From Chara braunii (Eukaryota > Streptophyta > Charophyceae > Charales > Characeae), in NCBI GenBank assembly GCA_003427395.1, contig BFEA01000849.1, positions 197,301 to 232,594 on the forward strand: DNA of 35,294 bases. The letters are read 5' to 3'. Each line of letters begins with the position of its first letter. Position 1 is the stretch's first letter. The notes under the pieces are model-generated. The model saw nothing but the letters and a program-made list of their open reading frames with translations, was not told the DNA's origin and did not search any database. This document shows positions 19,744 through 29,103 of this stretch, in pieces. The position numbers were made by a program, and so were the translations under genes.

Positions 19744-21346
19744 ATAGACTAGTTTGACTTCGAGCTCAAGCCAGTCAAAAGGAAGTATAATGTGGTTGTA
19801 GACGCCCTTAGTAGAAGAGTCGACTACTTTGGAGCTATAGTTCACTATCTAGGTATAGGGTCAAACTTACAGCGAGAAGTCATAGACGTGTACGCGCATG
19901 ACCCTATCTATAGTGACCTCCTCAAGAGAGTCAAGGAGGATCCAGCCATTGAACCTCACTACCGCACCACTAATGGGTTATTGTTTGAGAAGACAAACGT
20001 CGTAGATCGGCTATGCATTCCCAACAACGAAGAGATCCGTAGTCGGATCCTTGGGGAATGTCACGATACAAAAAGGCACTTCGGTTGGCAAAAGACACTT
20101 GCCAACCTGATACGCGCCTACACGTGGCCTGACATGAAAGCTGATTCCATAGAGTATGTGCGTAGTTGCAAAGTATGCCAGTGCAACAAAACTTCAATGA
20201 GAGGGCCATTGGGTCTTCTCAGACCCCTGCCTATCCCATCAGGACCCCAAGATTCTGTGTCCATTGGTTTCATGGATACACGGGTCAGGAGTAGGCATGG
20301 CAAGAGCTAAGTCATGGTTATAGTTGATAAATTCAGCAAGAATGCAGTTTTTGTCCCTTTGCCTGTCGAGGCACGTACTGATCTAGTTATAGAGTTCTTC
20401 GATCTTTGGGTCAGTGAGCATGGTCTACCGCTGTCTATAGTCAGTGACAGAGAAACCATGTTGCCTAGTTAGAACTACCAGGAACTTATGAAAGTATATG
20501 GTTCTAAGTTGTAGATATCGTCTGGCCGTCTTCCAAAGACAAATGGTCAGACTGAGCAAATGAACAAGATCTTGCAGCAAGTTCTTAGAATGTCTATTAG
20601 ACCTGATCATGTTAACTGGGACCAGATGCTCCCAAAGGTAGCCAGTGCTTACAATAACAACGTTCACCTAGCCACTTGTCGCACTCCCAACGAGTTACAT
20701 AAGTCCTTTAGACCCCGCAAGTCATTTGAGGGACTGACCGGGACCAGATTCAGAGGCTACCGCCCGGTGCTAGGGAGTTTGCGCTACAACATGAGAATGA
20801 AATTGCCAAGGTGGTAGAAAACCTCTGGAAAGCCCAACACAGAATGATAGAGCAAGCTAATGAGCATCGTCACCTGTCACAGTTCCAAGTAGGCAACCTT
20901 GTCTTGGTCAAGTCCAAAGAGTTTACTCCTGAGGAAAACATCTCGCAGGAACTGTTGCCTGTGTATAGAGGACCGTGGCCAGTTCTAGAAGTCAAAGGCG
21001 GAGACTACGGACCGTCCTACACCATAGAAATTCCAGCACACCTCCACACCTACCCAGTTTTCCATGCGTCAACGTTGTTGCCTTGCTCTACGAGTCAGCA
21101 GTTCCCATCGAGAAGGTCCATGACCCCTCCGGATATGGACGGAAGGTATGACATTGACGACATAGTAGATGAAGAGGTATTTAGGACAGGAGGTAGAGTC
21201 GTCCGAAAAAACAGTATGAAGTCAGATTCCCCTACCAAGAGCTCGAGGACGATCGCTGGTTTACACGAACAAAACTTCTAGAAACAGCTCCCCACATAGT
21301 TTGTGCCTATGAAAGAGCTATAAGAAAGGTTAAGATCCTGCTATAG
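19744..21346 (+). pseudogene. pol: Gypsy integrase with chromodomain-like C-terminus (stops and two frameshifts)
   Basis: KRKYNVVVDALSRR links RNase H to integrase. The zinc-binding HHCC module reads ECHDTKRHFGWQKT ... CKVCQCNKTS. The catalytic core has VIVDKFSKNAVFVPLP (Asp), LSIVSDRETML (Asp) and LPKTNGQTEQMNKILQQ (Glu). Stops at 20308, 20470 and 20512 are all in the main pol frame. Frameshifts near 20770 and 21208 separate ENLWKAQHRMIEQANEHR, then YRGPWPVLEVKGGDYGPSY, then DIDDIVDEEVFRTGGRVV, and finally YEVRFPYQELEDDRWFTR. The last two pieces resemble the chromodomain-like tail of plant chromoviruses, which can guide integration into heterochromatin. The reading ends at TAG 21344. Confidence 0.88.
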
Positions 21347-21380
21347 ATTGAAATATTCTCGGAGGACTCGAATTTAGGTC

Positions 21381-21388
21381 GGTGGGAG
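21381..21388 (+). promoter_or_regulatory. Possible weak polypurine tract
   Basis: GGTGGGAG abuts the 3' LTR start at 21389, where plus-strand DNA synthesis should be primed. It is short and contains a T, so the assignment rests on position. Confidence 0.4.
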
Positions 21389-22315
21389 TGAAACGGTTTT
21401 CACCTTTGTAGTAGTAGTTGCAGTTCCCAGAGCTCGATCCCCAGACCTTGCCCTTACCCGTGTACAATACCAGTCGACCTGTGTGTGCTCGAACCCGTGA
21501 CCTGTCTTGAAAGTCGCCTGTTTGTTGCTGTAACTTTGTAAGTTGGGTGGTCGTCGGGTCTTGAGCCATAGGTATGTAGGTTATAGGTCTTAGCAGTGGT
21601 AGGAGTCGTAGCTGCTACAGTGTTGAAAGGTTAAGTCATAGCTGCTACAGTACTGAAGGGTCAAGTCCACGGTCTTCCGGAAGGTCAAGTGGGTTGTCCT
21701 ACCTTGCTCAGTCAGCGATACCCAGTCCCAGTCGCACCTTGTCAAGGCAGCAAGTACCATGCGGGACTGTGTGCACTTCGAGCCTGGTGGAGAGAGGCAG
21801 ACCAGCGACAATCCAAACTATAAATAAAGAGGCATCAATCAGTCATTCATTCATTGTGCCTGTGAGACATGCGAAAGCGCTGTCGAAGTGTCTTGTGTGT
21901 GAAGGTCTGCAAGTGCCCGTAGACGAAGAGGGCTAAGAGGAGGAAGATCGACCATAGCCGATAGCTAGTTAGTAGTGGGGAGAGATGGCGGCCATATCCG
22001 ATAGCTAGTTAGTAGTGGGGAGAGACGGCGGCCATAACCGCCACGTCAACAATGTTAGAGTGTTAGTGTGTGTGTGTGTGCGTATGTACGTGTGAAGTGT
22101 GTATGTGTGTGCGGGGCATCCAAGGAGATCTAGGGTGTGTGTACAAGCCAGTTGTTGGGAGTGTGGTGTACAACAATAGCCATACGGAACAAGTTTGAAT
22201 TTGAACTGCGTTCTTGGCTACGTTAACTCTGAGCTTTGTGTGGGCGCAAGTCGCCAACTTGATCGACATCTGTTTGTACGCATGCTGAGTGTCGAGAAAG
22301 ACAAGTCTGATTGCA
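21389..22315 (+). repeat. 3' LTR of the gypsy element
   Basis: Same TG...CA ends and internal order as 13092-14010, with scattered substitutions, a shorter GT tract and an extra tandem copy of about 50 bases (GATAGCTAGTTAGTAGTGGG, twice, about 21959-22035). TATA box at 21819-21826. Its GGC-CATA-GCC hairpins carry unpaired changes (for example at 21946-21961 and 22030). Confidence 0.93.
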
Positions 22316-22560
22316 TATGTATACATGTGTATATGTGCTAGTGTGCCGCTTTGGCGGCAGACGGGTGTGTGGCCACTTGGCGTTGAACCACACACACGTC
22401 GGGTTCTGGCTGGAGTAGTCTTCTGTCTTAGGTAAGTTGCCTTCTGCCCTCCATCCCCTTGTGGTTTGAAATATATATGTATACATGTGTATATGTGCAA
22501 GTGTGCCGCTTTGGCGGCAGGTGGGTGAGTGGGCACTTGGCGCTGAACCACACACATGTC
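22316..22560. repeat. Satellite-like repeat, right part, with intact (empty) target unit
   Basis: A 160-base period: GTGTGCCGCTTTGGCGGCAG is at 22341 and 22501. Each unit has a TATGTATACATGTGTATATG run and the perfect hairpin GCCGC-TTTG-GCGGC. The second unit retains GTTTGAAATATATATGTATA, which is the uninterrupted insertion site of the gypsy element. Confidence 0.85.
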
Positions 22561-23985
22561 GCCAATCTTGCATTTTCTATTGTATTGCCTATCTATACTT
22601 TTTCATTATGGATGGCTTGTGATGATTTGTGAAGGGAATGAGAGAGAGAATGGAGGGTCTTTTAAAACAACACACTTTTGCACGTGCCCACCTGCAGTGC
22701 CACGCTCGTTTTCAAGGGCCCTCGCTCTGCCCGCGGGTGATGGCGATGGCGCTCCAAGACCGCATCACTGTTCGAATGGAACACACAGCCAGTAGCAGGG
22801 CGGGACTGTTCGAATGGTTTGTAGAGTCGGGGCCTCTCTCCACTGCTCTCCACATGCACAATAAACAACAAATGTGGCGATGCATACGTCCATTTTCTGC
22901 CGTAAGATTCATTCACATTTTGCACTTTTGGTGAGCAGTGGAGAGAGGTGCCCGATATCGGGCGCTTGTGTGTTTTTTCTTTCTTTTATTTTTTAATGTG
23001 GCCCTGTTTTTTCTTTCTTTTATTTTTTAATGTGTACCATTCCTTGGTATCGGCATATACTTGAGTTTTTTGGGGGGGGCCTTTTCCTAAGTTGGTGCTC
23101 GAAATCCGTAGCATAATGCAAGTACAGGAAATCCGTAGCATAACGCACGTGCATGAATACAACGCACGTGCGTTTTGTTCGGGGGAAGATTGTAGCCACG
23201 TACGCTGCGCTGAATCTCGTGCTTCAGGCGCTGCAGCCTGGCACTACCACAACTGTGTTGTTGGGCTTAGGCGCCGCCATATCTTCTTCTTCCTGGTAGC
23301 AGTTACCTTCTTCTTCAAGCTGGAGGCTACTCCTTCCTGGAGTTGGCAATGTCCCTCTGAAGTGGATTCAGTGTTGGCGCTGGTGTATCTATCCTGGACT
23401 GGCGCTGAATGTTTGGAGATGGTTCGGGAGGCACTGGTGCAGAGGGAGCTTTTGGGAGGTGACGCTGGTGGTCTGCAGGTTCAGGGAGCTGGGTGCTGAA
23501 TTTCTGAGTGAGCGCCATAGCAAGGGACAGACGGGGGGGGAGTCAAAGGAGGAAGGATGAAGAGTCTAGGGGGCTTGAAGAAGCCATATTTTCAGTTCGT
23601 TTGAGGTTGTTTATTCTCGGTTGGGATTTTGTGCAGCTGATTGGAGGAGAGAGACGGAGGACTTTGAATTGATGTTTATAATAATTTATTATTTTTAATG
23701 CAATTTTACTTGGATTTTGAGCTTCCGCTGTGCATTTATGAGCTCAGTGTGGTGTGAAACTCTCTCTGAGGCCGCGTTGTCATCTTGGGTGTGCATGGGA
23801 ATATGTTGATGCTCAAATCAATGAAATTTCAGTCTGTCGCATAACACATTATTATGCTATGATCCTTGGGCTTTTGAAAAGTTGGCTTCTCCCAATCAAG
23901 GCTGCTTCTGGAATGGCTCTAGCGTGCGCGTACCAGGCAACATTGAAAATTTATACTTTGTGTAAGCACTCAGACACTCAGAGCC
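22561..23985. other. No gene recognised; short direct repeats
   Basis: Open frames are short and unrecognised. An exact 30-base word beginning TGTTTTTTCTTTCTTTTATT is at 22971-23000 and 23005-23034. GAAATCCGTAGCATAA occurs at about 23100 and 23129. 23168-23196 (CGTTTTGTTCGGGGGAAGA) is the inverse of 11105-11133. 22905-22943 resembles 12177-12220. ACTGTTCGAATGG occurs twice (about 22768, 22806). Confidence 0.5.
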
Positions 23986-23999
23986 TTGAGTTCTGAATC

Positions 24000-25419
24000 C
24001 ATTTTCCCTTTCCTAGAGTCCATCTCAACGAAAGCCAATAGGCTATCGCCCGCTTCCCAAGGAAATGGAGGGGGAAACTATGCCCTCTCCAATGAAAGTG
24101 ATGAGGGGTCTAGAGGGCAGCGAAGGTACCCTCGACATTCGAGGATGGAAGAATTGAAGGCCTGGATTGCCATGAACGTGTCAGAGGATCTCTGGCGTCT
24201 GATGAAGAAAAAGAGAGTGTTTTAAGTGCGGAAACCCCAATCACATCGTTCCGTTTTGCCTGTCATATCGCCGACTATCAAAAGGGAACGACCAGTAGGA
24301 GTCGTGGCTGCTCCTACAGGGGCCTTAGAATTTGATAGATAGGAAGAAGCGCGCGATGAAGTAGGAACCTCTTGTTGGTGACCCCATTGGCAAAGGCGGA
24401 TGTAGGCCCGCACCTAGTTGACTATCCAAAGACCGCTTGTGTCAGGGTCTCTCTAGGTGGTTCCCTCGCAGGCATCGGTGATGAGCTGATCACTCGTCGT
24501 CAAGCCTGGGCCGAGATGAAGAAGAAGTCAAAAGGATAGCTAATATTAGTGGATGTCGAAGTTAGTAGAACTAGGATAGGCACGTTAGTGGACTGTGGTT
24601 CGACGCGCAACTATATTAGCAGGAAAGGATTAAATAAATTGCATCTAGGGATNNNNNNNNNNNNNNNNNNNNNNNNNNNNNNNNNNNNNNNNNNNNNNNN
24701 NNNNNNNNNNNNNNNNNNNNNNNNNNNNNNNNNNNNNNNNNNNNNNNNNNNNNNNNNNNNNNNNNNNNNNNNNNNNNNNNNNNNNNNNNNNNNNNNNNNN
24801 NNNNNNNNNNNNNNNNNNNNNNNNNNNNNNNNNNNNNNNNNNNNNNNNNNNNNNNNNNNNNNNNNNNNNNNNNNNNNNNNNNNNNNNNNNNNNNNNNNNN
24901 NNNNNNNNNNNNNNNNNNNNNNNNNNNNNNNNNNNNNNNNNNNNNNNNNNNNNNNNNNNNNNNNNNNNNNNNNNNNNNNNNNNNNNNNNNNNNNNNNNNN
25001 NNNNNNNNNNNNNNNNNNNNNNNNNNNNNNNNNNNNNNNNNNNNNNNNNNNNNNNNNNNNNNNNNNNNNNNNNNNNNNNNNNNNNNNNNNNNNNNNNNNN
25101 NNNNNNNNNNNNNNNNNNNNNNNNNNNNNNNNNNNNNNNNNNNNNNNNNNNNNNNNNNNNNNNNNNNNNNNNNNNNNNNNNNNNNNNNNNNNAATTGGCA
25201 GACAGTCGAGAAATGAAAGTGGACGAATTCGTCGGGTGGGTGAAGGCATACTTCCGGTTGGAGGGGGAGAGTAAGAAGTGTGAGAAAGTGTTGCATTCTT
25301 TGACCCTTCTAGTGGAGGACAGTCTGCCCTTTGACATGTTGCCAGGGACGAATTGGGGAGAGGCTGAGAAGGACGATGTGAAAATGGGCGAGCATGAGTG
25401 CTGGCTGCCCAGCGCATAG
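24000..25419 (+). pseudogene. Second Ty3/gypsy gag-protease fragment with a gap
   Basis: An acidic stretch and MEELKAWIAMNVSEDLWRLM lead into a zinc knuckle at 24218-24259, CFKCGNPNHIVPFC (Cys-x2-Cys-x4-His-x4-Cys), one frameshift away. RVSLGGSLAGIGDELITRRQ, AWAEMKKKSKG, a stop and LVDVEVSRTRIGTLVDCGST align with the first element's protease start. After the gap, AYFRLEGESKKCEKVLHSLT and LVEDSLPFDMLPGTNWGEA align with the rest. The catalytic triplet is Asp-Cys-Gly instead of Asp-Ser/Thr-Gly, and GMDW has become GTNW. No RT follows. It is a related but distinct family in the same orientation, truncated after the protease. Confidence 0.8.
24653..25192. other. Assembly gap (540 n) inside a protease domain
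   Basis: By comparison with the intact protease at 17896, only about 12-15 codons are missing between LHLG on the left and the Ala-Asp-Ser on the right. The gap is therefore over-sized, or it hides an insertion. Confidence 0.95.
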
Positions 25420-26275
25420 GTGGGAAAGAGAAGATCAGGCTCTTCCAGGAGTCCGAAGTCCAGTCTGCCGTCTTGCTATATTGAATGAGTGCCCCCGCAT
25501 TCGCTAGGCACGTGGTTAGGCAAGATCTTGCTGACCAAGTTTTCGTTGCGTGGTCGAGCGCATCGGCCCGGCATCGCACAAGGCAGCGTGGGACCCTCCC
25601 GGCCGCGTCACGCAGGAGTCAGTCCGATCCTCGTCTCAAATGCACATGGAGCTTCCGCAAGCCGCTCAGGCTGAGTGCGCCAGCCATACCTCTCGCGAGC
25701 CCCTACGACAGGATAGGGCCTACGCGAGGCACGACTTACCTCCACCTTGCGGGAGTTGTCACCTCCCTTCGGTGGGCGTATCCCCACCTAGCTACCAATC
25801 CACAGTACGAAAGCTAATCAGGTGCAATCGCAGGGGTGGACCAGCCGAGGGCGTTTTTCGTATGTTGTAGCATAGGGGGTACGCGCGATAATACGCCTAT
25901 CGGACCCGCGCGCGAACCGACATCTTGGGGGGCTGAGGTCCCAAGCGGGACTCCTCGCCGGTCGACCAGGACGCATCCCACACACCACGTGTACTCCACT
26001 CTAAAGAACATAAAAATAAAAACACACACATATACATATACGAAATGACACAGAACAAACAACGCGACAACACTCTTAGTCCCTTAGTAGCCATCCCATA
26101 ACTCTCCGGCGTGGAAATCGGGTAGGCGTCGCACGCGAGACTTAGTATAAAACCGTGCAGACGCAGGGCTAACTCATATCGATTAGCAATGCATGAATAC
26201 GCAAGCAGTCGCAATGATGACGTACTATGTAGTGCCCATAATCAAGCGGTCCCTCGTGCATCCGAGTACCGTTAA
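25420..26275. other. No gene recognised
   Basis: GC-rich at first, rich in CGCG and GCGA words, then AC-rich near 26010-26050. No family was recognised in any frame; frames of 60-110 codons are present but have no motifs. Confidence 0.45.
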
Positions 26276-26328
26276 TGACACTAAAGTGTCAGACTCGAAG
26301 TATCGTGAAGGCTTACCCCTTCACGATA
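26276..26328. other. Two adjacent perfect hairpins
   Basis: TGACACT/AGTGTCA (26276-26282, 26285-26291) around AA, then TATCGTGAAGG/CCTTCACGATA (26301-26311, 26318-26328) around CTTACC. The second has an 11-base perfect stem. Paired hairpins like this are common at organellar gene ends; nothing else here looks organellar. Confidence 0.7.
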
Positions 26329-27288
26329 TTGCACAGTTGAAGGAATAGTCGTGCGGCCTCCACAACACCTCCGACCTTTAGGTTGAGTGCCCCGGCAGGC
26401 AGGGCAAATAGGCTCTGCGTGGGGGGCGATCCCTTCTATGCAGAGTCTAGGACCTTGGGTGTCCTGGACAAGGACCTCGAATCCAGGCCCAGGACCAACG
26501 TCCGACTAGTAAATTTTTAAGAAGCATACAACAAAAATAGAGGGGTTTTCCTTCCATTTAGACCCCAATTAAAACTTCAAGCGTGGGCCCCTTAGGCCAC
26601 GCGAATACCCAATATAGGTGCATATATATATATATAAGGGGGAATAAGTATGTGACGATCACTTCTCACAATCACACTGAGACTCTGCACAACCATATAT
26701 ATGTGTGTGATCGCAGGCAGTCAAATCCAAAATCCGAACCACAGAACTTACCTGCAATCATATCAAAGGGTCAACCAAAAGTTCACGCACTATACGGAGT
26801 CAACTTCAACCAATCTCTATACTCACACCCCTTGCTTTAGCTATGCAAGCCCCAACCCTTGTCCAACCAACCATAATTAAATACTCAGTACCTTTGTTAA
26901 ATGGTCATTCAATAAAAGTCCGGGTGAAAACCTTAATAAAACAACAAAAATCACCAGGGCTAAAGCTTTTTAGGTTGAGTATTTGAGAATGAATTCGAGT
27001 TGAGTCGTAGACCGACGAATCGGCAACTGACCTGTTATCAGTGATAACAGAAGGTGATGCTTGTTGGATCAAGCTGAATCTAGTCTTGATTTTGAATCAA
27101 ACGTTCAAACAAGCTAAATCTATGAGTCCAAATTGAGAGTAATCTCCATATCACGATTTCACCTAGAATCATTCTACTTAACTAATCCTGAGTCTACCCC
27201 TAAGTCAGTGCCTAATGAAAAGGTAGATCTTTGGCAGAATCTCCTCTATGTAGAGTGGATTGCCAGAATTGCCACCTGTCAAAATATC
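26329..27288. other. AT-rich non-coding DNA with palindromes
   Basis: No gene is seen. CTCTGC/GCAGAG flank a G-rich segment near 26410-26450. CTGTTATCA-G-TGATAACAG at 27032-27050 is a perfect 9-base-arm palindrome. TGGC-AG-AATC...GATT-GCCA at 27232-27265 encloses a second stem CTCTA/TAGAG. A short (TA)n lies at 26624-26636. Confidence 0.6.
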
Positions 27289-27850
27289 ATCTAACTCCTC
27301 TAAACTAAGAAAATTTCGGCAGGGCTTCCCATAGGAAAAGTGTCGTCTAATAATTTATAATAACGATAATATGAAAACAAAAACAATCTCTAACTCTGGA
27401 AAGTCAAAATTTGTCTAACTCCCTGAATTAGTAAAAAATTGGGCAGCACTTTCTTTAGAAAGGTAAACTTCCCAGATTTATACTGAGTCAGATATGAACT
27501 AAGAAACAAGACCTGAGTTCAACTAAGGTAAAAAAATAACTAACTCCTTAGATTTGTAAAAATTTCGGCAGCGCTTCCCGTAAAGAAAGTGCTATTCCAA
27601 GATTTAGATTTATACAAAGCTAAGTTCAGAATAAAAAATGAATTTGACTTCTCAAGGTCCAATTTTGTCTAACTCCCTGAATTAGCAAAAATTTGGGCAG
27701 CACTCCCTTTAGAAGAAAAGGTGTTTCAGATTTTTACTAAGCCAAAAAGTCTGAAAAGCTAGACCTTGAAAAAGACAAAATCTGACTAACTCCTTGGTTT
27801 TGTAGAAATTTCGGCAGCGGTTCCCGTAGAGAGTGACTTACCAAGATTTA
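27289..27850. repeat. Alternating two-type tandem repeat, about 125-base spacing
   Basis: Five units share TAACTCC, about 20 bases, AAAATTT(C/G)GGCAG, then a C/T-rich and a GAAAG-like part. The GGCAG words fall near 27318, 27442, 27567, 27697 and 27813. Units 1, 3 and 5 read TTTCGGCAGNGCTTCCC-like. Units 2 and 4 read CTGAATTAG...TTGGGCAGCACT. The array is therefore A-B-A-B-A, with a higher-order period near 250. After GGCAG several units can form a short stem, for example CTTTCT/AGAAAG in unit 2. No coding sense. Confidence 0.8.
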
Positions 27851-28145
27851 TACAAGCCCAAGTATAATAAAAGATCCCAGAAAATGCTGAAATTGACCTA
27901 AGTAAAGAAAACTTAGCTAAGAAAATGCAGGAATTGAAACTAACTCCTATGGCTCTAGCACGTGGCGAGCAACTAAAGCAACTACCTATCAAATTGAAAC
28001 TCAGACCAAGTAGTAGTCGCATTCAGTCACATGCAGGCCAAACCACAAAGGTAAGTACTCTCACCATTCCAAGTCAATTTATCAAAGAATAGTTCATGGT
28101 CTCTCAATGATTTATCCCTTTATACCCAACTTACATAAGGCATAA

Positions 28146-28181
28146 AGCTAGACCACCCAAACTTATGGAACATGTCTAGCT
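28146..28181 (-). ncRNA. Variable-stem hairpin, copy 1
   Basis: Stem AGCTAGAC/GTCTAGCT (8 pairs) around the core CACCCAAACTTATGGAACAT (28154-28173). The strand is assigned by the orientation of the neighbouring ORF only; the hairpin folds on either strand. Function unknown. Confidence 0.6.
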
Positions 28182-28211
28182 CACCCAAACAACTCTCTTC
28201 TTTGGGCATAT

Positions 28212-28229
28212 GACTAGGCCACCCTAGTC
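28212..28229 (-). ncRNA. Mini-hairpin in the array, core almost absent
   Basis: GACTAGG/CCTAGTC (7 pairs) around CCAC, as if the core had been deleted to its first bases. Just before it, CCCAAA (28184-28189) and TTTGGG (28201-28206) can also pair. Confidence 0.45.
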
Positions 28230-28391
28230 GCCCTGAACTGTTTAAGTATCCCAACTCTATATAATTATCTGCACTTAGTCTTTTAAGGTAGCATATAACT
28301 GAACCGATCATCTTTAGCTCAAAATTCAGCCTGCCCCTTCGTACCACAAGTTTATTCTTAACTAGTACTCTCTTCAGTTGGTGATAAGCTA

Positions 28392-28430
28392 TAGTCAGAC
28401 CACCCAAACTTATGGAACCCTATCTGACTA
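28392..28430 (-). ncRNA. Variable-stem hairpin, copy 2
   Basis: Stem TAGTCAGA/TCTGACTA (8 pairs). The core is CACCCAAACTTATGGAAC followed by CCTA instead of AT, so the innermost pair of the other copies is lost. Confidence 0.6.
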
Positions 28431-28504
28431 GCATGTTCATAAGTAGGATAGTAATAAAGTATAGCCAAGTTATAGCCTTCTGGTTCCAGCATGTGCGTGG
28501 CGTT

Positions 28505-28544
28505 GGACCAAGACCACCCAAACTTACGGAACATGTCTTGGTCC
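28505..28544 (-). ncRNA. Variable-stem hairpin, copy 3
   Basis: Longest stem: GGACCAAGAC/GTCTTGGTCC, 10 perfect pairs. The core has one change (ACTTACGG for ACTTATGG). Confidence 0.65.
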
Positions 28545-28581
28545 TCAGCCTGGTTCATTTCTCTTCAAACCAAAGCAGGAA

Positions 28582-28622
28582 GAGGCTGAGCCACCCGATC
28601 TTATGGAACATGCTCAGACCTC
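28582..28622 (-). ncRNA. Variable-stem hairpin, copy 4
   Basis: Stem GAGGCTGAGC/GCTCAG-A-CCTC: 10 pairs with one bulged A. The core is CACCCGATCTTATGGAACAT, with two changes. Confidence 0.6.
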
Positions 28623-28670
28623 CTCGTTCAGAAACTAAAGAAACTGAAAGAAACCCAAAGTTAACAAGGC

Positions 28671-28706
28671 GACCAAGCCACCCAAACTTATGGAACATGC
28701 TTGGTC
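28671..28706 (-). ncRNA. Variable-stem hairpin, copy 5
   Basis: Stem GACCAAGC/GCTTGGTC (8 perfect pairs) around the consensus core (28679-28698). Confidence 0.65.
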
Positions 28707-28745
28707 CCTGAAAGGCAATCACAGTCAGCCCTTGCAAATCAGAGC

Positions 28746-28781
28746 AACCAGACCACCCAAACTTATGGAACATGTCTGGTT
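28746..28781 (-). ncRNA. Variable-stem hairpin, copy 6
   Basis: Stem AACCAGAC/GTCTGGTT (8 perfect pairs) around the consensus core (28754-28773). Confidence 0.65.
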
Positions 28782-28814
28782 CTCCAGGCAATTCAAAATA
28801 AACATAGCACTTCG

Positions 28815-28833
28815 CCTCCCCAAACTTATGGAG
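28815..28833 (-). ncRNA. Degenerate last copy of the hairpin array
   Basis: CTCCCCAAACTTATGGAGA keeps the centre of the core but the flanks no longer pair as in the other copies. An alternative inner stem CTCC/GGAG is possible. Confidence 0.4.
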
Positions 28834-29103
28834 ACTTGCCCAGCCTTTGGTTGACCCAGTCAGACACAAGCAATACAACCTTTCTCCCATCCTTCCCCCA
28901 TATGCAATCCCACAATTTGCTTTCAGTCAAACAATAAAACTGAAACTGACATTGCCAGTGCATTCCTTTACTTAGTCTGGTTTTGTCCTGAAAGTCAAAC
29001 GTAAAGTCAAAGTAAAAGGGCATGCAATATATTTAGTCAAGGTGAAACAAAGAATACAGATAAGGGTTATAATTGGGTTTATAGGAGTCAAAGGCCGCAT
29101 CCT
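28834..29103. other. No gene recognised
   Basis: AT-rich sequence between the hairpin array and the end of the minus-strand ORF. It would be the proximal 3' untranslated region of that ORF if it is transcribed. Confidence 0.4.

Noticed and set aside
23092-23499. 135-codon plus-strand ORF
   Set aside because: No family or motif recognised, and it begins inside a short direct repeat; not enough to call a gene.
24611-25579. Long minus-strand frames across the second gap
   Set aside because: Undetermined residues; the plus-strand protease explains the real sequence.
28146-28833. CRISPR-like array
   Set aside because: The core repeats but the spacing is irregular (about 61-246 bases), and the variable flanks are self-complementary rather than unique spacers. 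The context is eukaryotic.
28146-28833. Integron attC-type recombination sites
   Set aside because: attC sites have conserved stems and variable loops; here the loop is conserved and the stems vary, and there are no cassette genes.
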